Assembly: GCA_019308145.1 (NCBI GenBank)
Contig: JAFDIG010000061.1
Coordinates: 1-14,505, forward strand
Length of the DNA: 14,505 bases
Direction of reading: 5' to 3'
From: Deltaproteobacteria bacterium
GTDB lineage: Bacteria; Desulfobacterota; JAFDIG01
Each line of letters starts with the position of its first letter. Position 1 is the first letter of the stretch. A program made the position numbers and the translations under genes. Positions 6,576 through 14,071 of this stretch are shown here, one piece after another. Below the pieces are notes generated by a model. The model was not told the DNA's origin. It saw only the letters and a list, made by a program, of their open reading frames with translations, and searched no databases.

Positions 6576-8681
6576 CTATTTTTGAGAATGTTTTTTGTTG
6601 TTATCTTTTAGAGCTGCTTTTCTGGATAAACGAATTTTCCCTTGTTCGTCAATCTCTATTACTTTTACTAATATATCATCTCCTTCCTTTACAATATCAC
6701 GAACATTCCTTACACGGTGATCTGATAGTTGAGAAATATGCACAAGCCCTTCAGTTCCAGGAAAGATCTCTACAAAAGCACCAAAATCAACAACTTTTTT
6801 TACCTTGCCCATATAGATCTGTCCTATTTCTGCTTCTTGTGTAATCTTTTTGATCATTGCTATAGCCATATCCATTTTATTAGCATCCACTGAGCTCAAC
6901 TTTATTAAACCATTTTCTTCGATATCTATCTTTACTCCTGTCTGCTCTATAATAGATTTTATGGTTTTACCAAATGGTCCAATAATATCCCTTATTTTAT
7001 CTGGATTGATTTGTATAAACTTAATACGAGGTGCATGTTTTGAAAGTTCCTTCCTTGGTTCTGCTAAGGCTTTAGACATCTCTTTAAGAATATATAATCT
7101 TCCTTTCCTTGCTTGCTCAAGTGCCTTTTGCATAATCTCTCTTTTTATTCCAGCAACCTTTATATCCATCTGAAGAGCTGTTACTCCTTCATCTGTTCCA
7201 GCAACCTTAAAGTCCATATCACCAGCATGGTCTTCATCCCCAACGATATCTGAAAGGATAACACTTTTATCTCCTTCCATAATAAGGCCCATAGCAATAC
7301 CTGCAACAGCCTTTTTTATTGGAACACCTGCATCCATAAGGGAAAGAGACCCGCCACAAACCGTAGCCATGGATGATGAACCATTTGACTCAAACACCTC
7401 GCTAACCACCCTAACTGTATAAGGGAAATCATCACTTGAAGGCATAACCTTTTTTAATGCTCTTTCAGCTAAAGCACCATGACCTATCTCTCTTCTGCTT
7501 GGTGCTCTTAAAGGTGATACCTCACCTGTTGAATATGGAGGGAAATTATAGTGTACCATAAAGTTTTTATAATGTTCCCCTTCGATAGTATCGATCTTTT
7601 GTTCATCTTCTGAAGTCCCAAATGTAGTTACTGCTAATACTTGGGTTTCACCCCTTGTAAAGAGGCTTGACCCATGTGTTCTTGGTAAAAGTCCTACGCT
7701 ACAACTAATAGGCCTAATCTCATCTGGCATGCGTCCGTCTATCCTTTTTCCTTCATTAATTACCATATCTCTGATCACTTTTCTTTCAATCTCTTCATAC
7801 AACTCCTTTATATCTTTTATTTGATCCTCATCTTCTACTTCTAAATCTTCTAAAACCTTATTAAAAAGTTCTCTTTTCTTTATCCTTCTCTCCCTTTTAA
7901 CAGGAATAGAAAAAAGTTTCTTTATGACTTTTTCCAGCAAAGGTGTTGCCTTTTCTTTTAAATTTGGGTCAATTTGGGGCTCAACAAATATCCTTTTAGG
8001 CTTACCATATTTTTCTTTTAGTTCCAGTTGTAAATCTATAATCTTTTGCATAGCCTCATGACCAAATATAATAGCGTCGAGAACCTCTTCTTCCTTTAGC
8101 ATATTAGCTTCACCTTCTACCATTAATATAGCATCCTTTGTTCCAGCCACTATGATATCTAACTCACTATTCTCTATTTGGCTATGAGTAGGGTTAATTA
8201 CAAATTTCCCGTTTAATTTCCCAACCCTTACCCCTGCAAGAGGTCCATTAAAAGGAATATCTGAAAGCGTTAATGCTGCAGATGCACCTATGATGCCTAA
8301 AATATCAGGTTCATTTTCCTGATCTGCTGAAAGTACAGTTGCTATAATTTGGGTTTCACATTGATAACCTTTTGGAAATAGTGGACGAATCGGTCTGTCT
8401 ATAAAACGTGATATAAGGATTTCTCTGTCACTTGGACGCCCCTCCCTTTTTATAAATCCACCAGGGAATCTTCCTGCGGCATAAGTCATTTCTTGATAAT
8501 TAACTGTTAAAGGAAAAAAATCTAATTTCTCTTTAGGCTCCCTTTCTGAAACTGCTGTTGCTATAACAATAGTTTCTCCATAATGTACGAGGACAGCCCC
8601 ATCTGCTTGACGGGCAATATGCCCTGTCTCTAATGTGAGCATTTGTCCTCCAAAATCAATTGATGCCCTTTTAATAGTCAC
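6576..8681 (-). CDS. pnp: Polyribonucleotide nucleotidyltransferase (PNPase)
   Basis: The 701-residue protein has the full PNPase plan: first RNase PH domain (about 10-145), alpha-helical linker domain (about 150-310), second RNase PH domain (about 312-545), KH domain (about 552-612, with the loop G-P-F-G at 568-571) and S1 domain (about 618-690). The catalytic segment G-D-E-D-H-A-G-D-M-D (481-490) keeps both metal-binding aspartates (D482, D488). PNPase degrades RNA from the 3' end using phosphate, releasing nucleoside diphosphates, and can add 3' tails. The start is GTG at 8681 with AGGAGA 6 nt upstream; the ATG one base earlier is out of frame and stops at once. It follows rpsO by 24 bp, the classic rpsO-pnp pair. 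Confidence 0.98.
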   Translation of the reverse strand: MTIKRASIDFGGQMLTLETGHIARQADGAVLVHYGETIVIATAVSEREPKEKLDFFPLTVNYQEMTYAAGRFPGGFIKREGRPSDREILISRFIDRPIRPLFPKGYQCETQIIATVLSADQENEPDILGIIGASAALTLSDIPFNGPLAGVRVGKLNGKFVINPTHSQIENSELDIIVAGTKDAILMVEGEANMLKEEEVLDAIIFGHEAMQKIIDLQLELKEKYGKPKRIFVEPQIDPNLKEKATPLLEKVIKKLFSIPVKRERRIKKRELFNKVLEDLEVEDEDQIKDIKELYEEIERKVIRDMVINEGKRIDGRMPDEIRPISCSVGLLPRTHGSSLFTRGETQVLAVTTFGTSEDEQKIDTIEGEHYKNFMVHYNFPPYSTGEVSPLRAPSRREIGHGALAERALKKVMPSSDDFPYTVRVVSEVFESNGSSSMATVCGGSLSLMDAGVPIKKAVAGIAMGLIMEGDKSVILSDIVGDEDHAGDMDFKVAGTDEGVTALQMDIKVAGIKREIMQKALEQARKGRLYILKEMSKALAEPRKELSKHAPRIKFIQINPDKIRDIIGPFGKTIKSIIEQTGVKIDIEENGLIKLSSVDANKMDMAIAMIKKITQEAEIGQIYMGKVKKVVDFGAFVEIFPGTEGLVHISQLSDHRVRNVRDIVKEGDDILVKVIEIDEQGKIRLSRKAALKDNNKKHSQK

Positions 8682-8687
8682 ATTATT

Positions 8688-8693
8688 TCTCCT
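8688..8693 (-). promoter_or_regulatory. Ribosome-binding site fixing the GTG start of pnp
   Basis: AGGAGA on the minus strand, 6 nt before the GTG at 8679-8681. This spacing makes the GTG the natural start. Confidence 0.7.
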
Positions 8694-8705
8694 GTAATTT
8701 AATCT

Positions 8706-8975
8706 TTATTTTCTGAGCCCGAGCTTTTGAATGATTTCTCTATATCTTTCAATCTTTTTATTTTTTAAATAATTGAGCATCCTTCTCCTTTGTCCAACTA
8801 ACTTTAAAAGCCCTCTTCTTGAATGGTGATCTTTCTTATGTATCTTAAAATGTTCAGTAAGATATTTGATCCTTTCAGATAATAAAGCAATTTGAACCTC
8901 AGGCGAGCCAGTATCAGTTTCATGAATTTGATATTTCTTAATCAATTCCTTTTTCTCTTCGGGCGTTAACACCAT
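8706..8975 (-). CDS. rpsO: 30S ribosomal protein S15
   Basis: The 89-residue protein is full length for S15, a primary binder of the 16S rRNA central domain in 30S assembly. Characteristic stretches are H-E-T-D-T-G-S-P-E-V-Q-I-A (residues 18-30), H-K-K-D-H-H-S-R-R-G-L (45-55) and the basic Q-R-R-R-M-L-N-Y-L segment, which contact rRNA. AAGGAGGG precedes the ATG by about 8-11 nt, a strong ribosome-binding site. It is the first gene of a minus-strand run that continues through pnp, the M16 peptidase gene and dut. A leader of about 127 nt from the candidate promoter at 9109-9137 could allow S15 autoregulation, as known in other bacteria, but no known S15 binding motif was identified. Confidence 0.98.
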   Translation of the reverse strand: MVLTPEEKKELIKKYQIHETDTGSPEVQIALLSERIKYLTEHFKIHKKDHHSRRGLLKLVGQRRRMLNYLKNKKIERYREIIQKLGLRK

Positions 8976-9072
8976 TAATAATTTCCCTCCTTTTGTAATT
9001 CTATTTTTTCATTTATAGATCAAAAATTTTTATTTTGAATAATTAGTCTACTCTTCATTTTTAATGCTTAAA

Positions 9073-9091
9073 CTGACTAAAATTTTGTCAG
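9073..9091 (-). other. Small hairpin in the rpsO leader
   Basis: On the minus strand CTGAC and GTCAG form a perfect 5-bp stem around an A/T-only 9-nt loop, about 100 nt before the rpsO start. It could be a structural element of the leader RNA or chance; the stem is short. Confidence 0.3.
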
Positions 9092-9108
9092 GATACAACC
9101 ATAAATAT

Positions 9109-9137
9109 AATATAATTTTAATGAAAAACAACTTCAA
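9109..9137 (-). promoter_or_regulatory. rpsO: Candidate promoter for the rpsO-pnp unit
   Basis: Minus-strand TTGAAG (9137 down to 9132, 4/6 to the -35 consensus), a 17-bp spacer and TATATT (9114 down to 9109, 5/6 to the -10 consensus). Start of transcription would be near 9102. The surrounding DNA is extremely AT-rich, so a chance match is possible, but the position in front of rpsO fits. Confidence 0.45.
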
Positions 9138-9236
9138 ATAAAAATTTAACATATAGGTAAAGGTTTGTAAAGAAAATTTATAAAAAGGAATTTTTCCATT
9201 TTTTATTAAAATTATTAGCAGATATACTTAAAAAAC

Positions 9237-9270
9237 GTAGGATGGCACTTTATATACTACCTTTTTGTTT
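9237..9270. repeat. Palindromic repeat element, copy A (diverged)
   Basis: A 34-bp segment starting GTAG and ending in T-A-C-C followed by a T run. It matches copy B at 24 of 34 positions without gaps (first four bases, the central TTTATA, and the ACCTTTTT end). Its stem is eroded compared with copy B. Confidence 0.5.
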
Positions 9271-9284
9271 AAATATGAAAATTT

Positions 9285-9318
9285 GTAGAGTGGGGTTTTA
9301 TACCCCACCTTTTTTATT
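9285..9318. repeat. Palindromic repeat element, copy B
   Basis: Starts with GTAG like copy A and contains a perfect 7-bp stem (GTGGGGT at 9290-9296, ACCCCAC at 9302-9308) around a 5-nt loop, followed by a T run. The G/C-rich stem stands out strongly from its AT-rich surroundings. The pair A/B in direct orientation, 48 bp start to start, suggests a dispersed intergenic repeat family. Confidence 0.55.
9290..9315 (+). terminator. Terminator-like hairpin (plus-strand polarity)
   Basis: The 7-bp stem GTGGGGT/ACCCCAC is followed on the plus strand by CC and six T residues (9310-9315), the form of an intrinsic terminator. No plus-strand gene lies upstream of it. On the minus strand, where it would end the truB transcript, only a weak AAATTTT stretch follows, so its use as the truB terminator is uncertain. 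Confidence 0.35.
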
Positions 9319-9438
9319 CAGGTATAAGGATAACAGACAAGATGCCCCTTCTACCCGGTGAGTTGTTAAGAAGCAAGATGGAAATTCTATCTGGTATTTG
9401 TTTATTGCTTTTGGCAGGAATTTTAAATCAAACGAATT

Positions 9439-10359
9439 TTAATTTTTTAAGTTATTAAACACTTTTATTGGTTTAATATATCCCCCCTTTTCCCCTTTTA
9501 CCAGTTTTGCTATGGCTAATAGAGAGCCTTTTGGAGAAATAACCATGACTTTATCATAATGATTTACATCTTTATTACTTTCAAATTCATCTATCAATAC
9601 TTCCTGTCCATGTTCAATCCTTTTTAATGCCTTTAAGGATGGTCTAACCCTTGGGAGATCACCTAATAACTCCTCCATTGGTATAATCATTTTTTTTGCT
9701 AAATTAACTGGCATTAATTCAATCTCAAAAAGAGGAGTTGCTTTTTCTATAGAAAATCCGTCGCTAAAAACTCTTACAAGGGATTCAAGGTATCCATAAG
9801 TCTTTAGTTTTTCTGCAAAATCTGATGCAAGGCTTCTTATGTATGTCCCAGATGAAACGCTTACTTCAAAAAACACTCTCGGAAATAAAAACTTAATAAG
9901 TTTGAACTCATATATCTTTACTTTGCGTGCCTTTCTTTCAACAGAGATTCCTTGCCTTGCCAACTTATATAAAGGGACTCCATCCTTTTTTAATGCTGAA
10001 AACATGGGTGGGATCTGTTGATACTCACCTACAAAAGTTGTCATTGCTTCTTTTATTTTATCTTCAGAAATAAAGGCTTTATCAATTCTTTTCTCTCCTA
10101 TGATATCACCTGTTGCATCAAGGGTATTAGTTTTAACCCCTAAAAAAATAGTCCCTTCATAAATCTTTTTACCACCTTGTATAAAAGGAATAAGCTTTGT
10201 TGCTTTGCCTAAAGCAATTGGTAAAACCCCTTGAGCAAAGGGGTCAAGAGTTCCAATATGGCCTGTTTTTTTTGTGCCAAACCTTTTTTTCACTCTTTTT
10301 ACAACACCAAAAGAACTTATATCTTTTGGTTTGTTTATAACTATTACTCCATTAAACAT
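9439..10359 (-). CDS. truB: tRNA pseudouridine(55) synthase TruB
   Basis: TruB converts uridine 55 in the T-arm of tRNAs to pseudouridine. The N-terminus N-G-V-I-V-I-N-K-P-K-D and the motif G-H-I-G-T-L-D-P-F-A are typical; the Asp of G-T-L-D (residue 39) is the catalytic nucleophile. The segment S-S-G-T-Y-I-R-S-L-A, about residues 168-177, is another family signature. A small C-terminal RNA-binding domain follows. From the ATG at 10359 the protein has 306 residues and begins M-F-N-G-V, as in short TruB proteins. A GTG at 10383 would add 8 residues, but its only purine-rich motif (AAAGG) directly touches the start codon. Neither start has a good ribosome-binding site. The gene follows rbfA closely and ends before the non-coding gap rather than leading into ribF. 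Confidence 0.95.
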   Translation of the reverse strand: MFNGVIVINKPKDISSFGVVKRVKKRFGTKKTGHIGTLDPFAQGVLPIALGKATKLIPFIQGGKKIYEGTIFLGVKTNTLDATGDIIGEKRIDKAFISEDKIKEAMTTFVGEYQQIPPMFSALKKDGVPLYKLARQGISVERKARKVKIYEFKLIKFLFPRVFFEVSVSSGTYIRSLASDFAEKLKTYGYLESLVRVFSDGFSIEKATPLFEIELMPVNLAKKMIIPMEELLGDLPRVRPSLKALKRIEHGQEVLIDEFESNKDVNHYDKVMVISPKGSLLAIAKLVKGEKGGYIKPIKVFNNLKN

Positions 10360-10403
10360 ATTATGTTTTATTAATTGGTTCACCCTTTATTTTTCAATAT
10401 GAA

Positions 10404-10760
10404 CTATTTATCATCCTTTAAAACCTCTTTTAAAAGATTTTCAATATGTTCGCCATATTCAAGGGATTCATCTATATAGAAAAATAACTCTGGCATATAT
10501 CTAAGCTCAAGCTTCTCTCCCATCTGATGTTTTAGATATCCTCCTGCTTTTTTAAGTGCTGTTAGAGATTTTGTTTTTTCCTGTTTATTTCCCATTGTTG
10601 TAAAATAGATTTTTGCTATTCTCAGATCTTTAGACATTTTTACTTCTGTAATAGTAACAGATTTTAATCTTGGATCTCCTGTCTCTTTTAACAATATTCT
10701 TGAGAGTTCTTCTTGTATAAGAACCCCTACACGTTTAGCACGATTATACCCTGATGGCAT
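10404..10760 (-). CDS. rbfA: 30S ribosome-binding factor RbfA
   Basis: A 118-residue protein with the single KH-like fold of RbfA, which binds maturing 30S subunits near the 16S rRNA 5' helix and helps late assembly and cold adaptation. Recognisable parts are the N-terminal R-A-K-R-V-G-V-L-I-Q-E-E-L-S, then D-P-R-L-K-S-V-T-I-T-E-V-K-M-S-K-D-L (residues 29-46) and the P-E-L-F-F-Y-I-D-E-S-L-E-Y-G end, all typical. AGGAGG about 6 nt before the ATG is a strong ribosome-binding site. It lies 46 bp after ylxP and just before truB. Confidence 0.97.
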   Translation of the reverse strand: MPSGYNRAKRVGVLIQEELSRILLKETGDPRLKSVTITEVKMSKDLRIAKIYFTTMGNKQEKTKSLTALKKAGGYLKHQMGEKLELRYMPELFFYIDESLEYGEHIENLLKEVLKDDK

Positions 10761-10806
10761 TTTTGCCTCCTAAAAAGGAATTGTAAAAAAAGAAGTGAAA
10801 CAAAAT

Positions 10807-11118
10807 TTAGAAATGGAGTAATTCAATCTGTGAATCAATGATTTCTGCTAAGTGCATATTATCAATATGTTGAATGACCTTATCTAAAACCGAATTTATA
10901 ATTCTTTTATCATTTCCTACAGTACACAAACCAATTTTACATCTCTGCCATAACTCCTGATCCCCTACTTCTGCTATAGAAAGATTAAATTTATTTTTTG
11001 TTCTTTCAATAATCTTTTTCACTACATGCCTCTTCCCTTTTAATGAGTGATTTTCAGGAATAATCAGCTCTATAACACATATCCCAACAACTATATCATT
11101 ATTTATCCACTCTTCCAT
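10807..11118 (-). CDS. ylxP: YlxP-like DUF503 family protein
   Basis: A 103-residue small protein of the DUF503 (YlxP) family, recognised by V-V-G-I-C-V-I-E-L near the start, S-L-K-G-K-R-H-V-V-K-K-I (residues 25-36) and N-L-S-I-A-E-V-G-D-Q-E-L-W-Q (45-58), followed by a final helix rich in hydrophobics. The function is not established. The gene is very often located between infB and rbfA, which points to a role linked to ribosome assembly or translation. AAGG lies about 5 nt before the ATG. It is 75 bp downstream of infB on the same strand. Confidence 0.93.
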   Translation of the reverse strand: MEEWINNDIVVGICVIELIIPENHSLKGKRHVVKKIIERTKNKFNLSIAEVGDQELWQRCKIGLCTVGNDKRIINSVLDKVIQHIDNMHLAEIIDSQIELLHF

Positions 11119-11193
11119 TTTACCTTAACCAAATTACCCAAGATTTAAAAGTATAATAATATAATAATTATTTTTCAGTCTGAAGCCTTAGAT

Positions 11194-13734
11194 TTATAAA
11201 TTATTTGCTGGTGATTCTGAGATAGTATAACATTCAAGGATATCTTCTTCCTGGATATCTTGAAAATTTTCGAGTCCTACACCACATTCATAACCTGCTA
11301 ATACCTCTTTTACATCTTCTTTAAATCTTTTTAATGAGGATATCTTTCCATCATAAAGTAATGAACCATCACGATAAAGACGAACCATTCCATTTCTCAC
11401 AATCTTTCCATCCTGCACGAAGACTCCTGCAACCTTCCCTAATTTTGGTATTTGAAAAACAGCTCTAATTTCACAACGCCCTATAATCTTTTCTTCCACA
11501 TGAGGAGCAAGCAAACCTTTAGTAACTTTTTCTATATCTTCAATTGCCTCATAAATAACATTATAAAGCTTTATATTTATTTTTTCTTGTTGTGCTAATG
11601 ATAAAATATTAGCAGGAATTTTTACATTAAAACCGATAATTCTTGCTTGAGAAGCTACTGCCAAATGGAGATCAGATTCTGTTATTTCTCCAACGCCTGC
11701 ATGAATGACTGTAACCTTTACCTCATCTGTTGAAAGGTCTTCTAAAGAAGATAATAGAGCTTCTAATGTGCCTTGAGCATCGGACTTTAATATTATATTT
11801 AACTCTTTTTTATCCTCAGAAAAGAGTAAATCATCTTTTGATGCAGGATAAGCAGGTTTTGCAACTGTTTTTTCCCAATCTTTTTCTTTTCTTATTTGTG
11901 CTAAGGTCTTAACACTTTTTTCGTCTTCAGAAGTGATAAAGATATCCCCTGCTTTAGGGAGTTGAGAAAAACCTGATACCTCTACTGGTATAGAAGGTCC
12001 TGCTTCTTTTAACCTCTTCCCTTTGTCATCTATCATTGTTCTTACTCTGCCATAAGCAGAACCTGCTACAAATGGCACACCTAACTTTAATGTCCCCTCT
12101 TTTATCAAAACTGTCCCCACAGGTCCTTTTCCTTTATCCAATCTTGATTCCAATATTACGCCTCTTGCGTCCTTTTTTGGATTAGCTTTTAACTCCATCA
12201 ATTCTGCCTGCAATAGAATAGCCTCTAACAATTCCTTAATTCCTTTTTTTAGTTTAGCAGAAGTCTCTACAAAGAGGTTATCACCACCCCATTCTTCAGG
12301 TATAATCCCATATTCAGCAAGGGCTTGTCTGACACGTTCTACATTTGCGTTTGGTTTATCAATTTTATTTATTGCTACTACAATAGGAACATTTGCTGCT
12401 TTAGCATGGTTTATCGCCTCTTTTGTCTGTTCCATAACCCCATCATCTGCAGCCACAACCAAAACCACTATATCTGTTACATGAGCACCACGAGATCTCA
12501 TTGCAGTAAATGCTTCATGCCCCGGTGTATCAATAAATGTAATACTTTTCCCATCTATCTTAACATTATAAGCTCCAATATGTTGAGTTATTCCTCCTTT
12601 TTCTTTCTCAACAACCCGTGTGTTTCTTATAGCGTCTAAAAGAAGAGTTTTACCATGATCAACATGTCCCATTACTGTAACTACTGGTGGGCGTGTTACA
12701 AGATCTTCTGGTTTATCTTCTATCTCTTGTAATATCTTTTCTGCCTCAAGCTGAACTTTTTCTATATCAAAACCAAAATCAGCTGCAACAAGAGAAGCAG
12801 TATCTATATCTAAATTTTGGTTTATGGTGGCCATAACACCAAGATCTATCAATTTTTTTATTACTTCAGATGCCTTTACCCCCATCTTTTTGGATAATTC
12901 CGCAACAGAAATTTGTTCAGAGATCTTTATTATACGTTTTATAGGTTTTGGAGTTGTTATTTTTGTTTTTTGAGGCTGTTTATAAACTTCTTTTCTGCGA
13001 GATGGGATTCTAACTAATACCTTATCTTCATGAGTGGTCTCCTCTATATCAAACTCCTTAGGAGTAACCATCTCTTTTCTTTTATATACAAGTCTCTTTT
13101 TTGATATCGGACGCTTTTTCAGCTCTTCTCTTTCACCAATTAAATGAGGCTTTGGCCTTTTCTTTTCTTCTTTAGGTTTTGTCTCTACTACATGAGGTTC
13201 TTCTTTTTCTATTTTTTTTATCTCTTTTGTTTCTTTTACTTCTTTGGTTTTATCTTGAGGAAGTTCTATTCTACCAACAATGCGAGCAGGTTTAATCTTC
13301 TCTTTAACTTTTTTAGCTTTTGGTTTTTGAACTTTTTTCCTTTTTTGCTCTTTTGGTTTTTTCTCTTCCTTCTTTATCTCTTCTTCTTGTAAAGAAATTT
13401 GTGCACTTTCTTTAGCCTCTGTAGTTGGTTGAGGTTCTTCTTCAACCTTTTTTAATTCAACAACCTTTTCTTCTTTTTCAACTGTAACCGCTGCCTTTTT
13501 ATCAACTAAGGCTTCCTTTTCTTCTACTATTTCCTTTTTCTTGATCTCACTTTTTTCTTTTTCAACTACTTTTGCTTCAAGAGACTCCTCTTTTTGTGGA
13601 GGGCGTTCTTCCTTTACTTTCAGTTCTTGTTCTTTCTGCGCGGAAACCTTTTTTGATCTGCGTAAAATAACAGTAGGCTTTATCCTTTTTTCTATTACAT
13701 CATCTTGATTGACTTTTTCTTTCTTTTCATCCAT
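11194..13734 (-). CDS. infB: Translation initiation factor IF-2
   Basis: The 846-residue GTPase places initiator fMet-tRNA on the 30S subunit and promotes 50S joining. Residues 1-270 form a long Lys/Glu-rich, low-complexity, probably disordered region. One IF2_N fold follows (about 272-323: I-S-V-A-E-L-S-K-K-M-G-V). The G domain starts near 348, with G1 G-H-V-D-H-G-K-T (356-363), G2-region G-G-I-T-Q-H-I-G (380-387), G3 D-T-P-G-H-E (402-407) and G4 N-K-I-D (456-459). Domains II, III and the fMet-tRNA-binding IV complete the C-terminus. No IF2_N copy is seen at the extreme N-terminus, where many IF-2 proteins carry one. The ATG overlaps the ylxR stop by 8 bp, without a clear Shine-Dalgarno motif, so translation may be coupled. 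Confidence 0.98.
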   Translation of the reverse strand: MDEKKEKVNQDDVIEKRIKPTVILRRSKKVSAQKEQELKVKEERPPQKEESLEAKVVEKEKSEIKKKEIVEEKEALVDKKAAVTVEKEEKVVELKKVEEEPQPTTEAKESAQISLQEEEIKKEEKKPKEQKRKKVQKPKAKKVKEKIKPARIVGRIELPQDKTKEVKETKEIKKIEKEEPHVVETKPKEEKKRPKPHLIGEREELKKRPISKKRLVYKRKEMVTPKEFDIEETTHEDKVLVRIPSRRKEVYKQPQKTKITTPKPIKRIIKISEQISVAELSKKMGVKASEVIKKLIDLGVMATINQNLDIDTASLVAADFGFDIEKVQLEAEKILQEIEDKPEDLVTRPPVVTVMGHVDHGKTLLLDAIRNTRVVEKEKGGITQHIGAYNVKIDGKSITFIDTPGHEAFTAMRSRGAHVTDIVVLVVAADDGVMEQTKEAINHAKAANVPIVVAINKIDKPNANVERVRQALAEYGIIPEEWGGDNLFVETSAKLKKGIKELLEAILLQAELMELKANPKKDARGVILESRLDKGKGPVGTVLIKEGTLKLGVPFVAGSAYGRVRTMIDDKGKRLKEAGPSIPVEVSGFSQLPKAGDIFITSEDEKSVKTLAQIRKEKDWEKTVAKPAYPASKDDLLFSEDKKELNIILKSDAQGTLEALLSSLEDLSTDEVKVTVIHAGVGEITESDLHLAVASQARIIGFNVKIPANILSLAQQEKINIKLYNVIYEAIEDIEKVTKGLLAPHVEEKIIGRCEIRAVFQIPKLGKVAGVFVQDGKIVRNGMVRLYRDGSLLYDGKISSLKRFKEDVKEVLAGYECGVGLENFQDIQEEDILECYTISESPANNL

Positions 13735-14071
13735 AGGACTTGCTCTTATTTATTTTTTCTTTTATTTTAAAATTATAAATACCTGCTTCTATTTTTTTGC
13801 TTATTTTTTCGATCATTTCATCCTTTAGATCTACTTTTAAGCTTTTTGAAATCTTATTTCTTTTTAATGCTTTTTTCAAGCATGAGATATCAGGACAAAG
13901 ATAAGCGCCTCTACCCCCCATTTTAAATTCTTTATCTATTACAATATCACAATTTTTATCGATAGTTAAACGTATAAATTTTTTAGGATGATCCTTTCTT
14001 CCGCAACCAATACAGCTTCTTATAGGATAGACCTTTTTACTCTTTTTGTTCAACATATTTTTTAGCAGCAT
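13727..14071 (-). CDS. ylxR: YlxR/RnpM family RNA-binding protein (DUF448)
   Basis: A small basic protein (114 residues from the first ATG) of the YlxR family. The diagnostic motifs are P-I-R-S-C-I-G-C-G-R (residues 16-25) and G-G-R-G-A-Y-L-C (52-59). C20, C23, C59 and C64 are arranged like a metal site, though many family members lack them. YlxR homologues in Firmicutes were recently shown to bind and modulate RNase P and were named RnpM; whether that holds here is inference. The start is uncertain: ATG at 14071 overlaps the end of nusA by 35 bp, while ATG at 14056 gives an N-terminus closer to short family members. Neither has a clear ribosome-binding site. It lies between nusA and infB, the conserved place; the frequently linked ylxQ is absent. 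Confidence 0.93.
   Translation of the reverse strand: MLLKNMLNKKSKKVYPIRSCIGCGRKDHPKKFIRLTIDKNCDIVIDKEFKMGGRGAYLCPDISCLKKALKRNKISKSLKVDLKDEMIEKISKKIEAGIYNFKIKEKINKSKSYG

Larger units (their letters stand above)
8976..9438. other. 463-bp non-coding gap between truB and rpsO
   Basis: No convincing gene is seen in either strand. Going from the truB side, it holds an unassigned AT-rich stretch (9320-9438), a duplicated palindromic element (9237-9318), a very AT-rich stretch, a candidate rpsO promoter (9109-9137) and the rpsO leader with a small hairpin. In many bacteria ribF occupies this place. Confidence 0.7.

Noticed and set aside
9320..9438. Minus-strand frames after truB, one open for about 37 codons and one in frame with the truB stop
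   Set aside because: No start codon with a ribosome-binding site and no recognisable family; the composition fits non-coding or decayed repeat DNA. I could not connect it to ribF.
12325..12639. Plus-strand open frame of 104 codons, Cys- and Tyr-rich
   Set aside because: It lies opposite the strongly conserved IF-2 G domain.
13144..13392. Plus-strand open frame very rich in Phe and Leu, resembling a membrane protein
   Set aside because: It mirrors the Lys/Glu-rich codons of the infB N-terminus on the other strand. The apparent hydrophobicity is an artefact of AAG/GAA read backwards.
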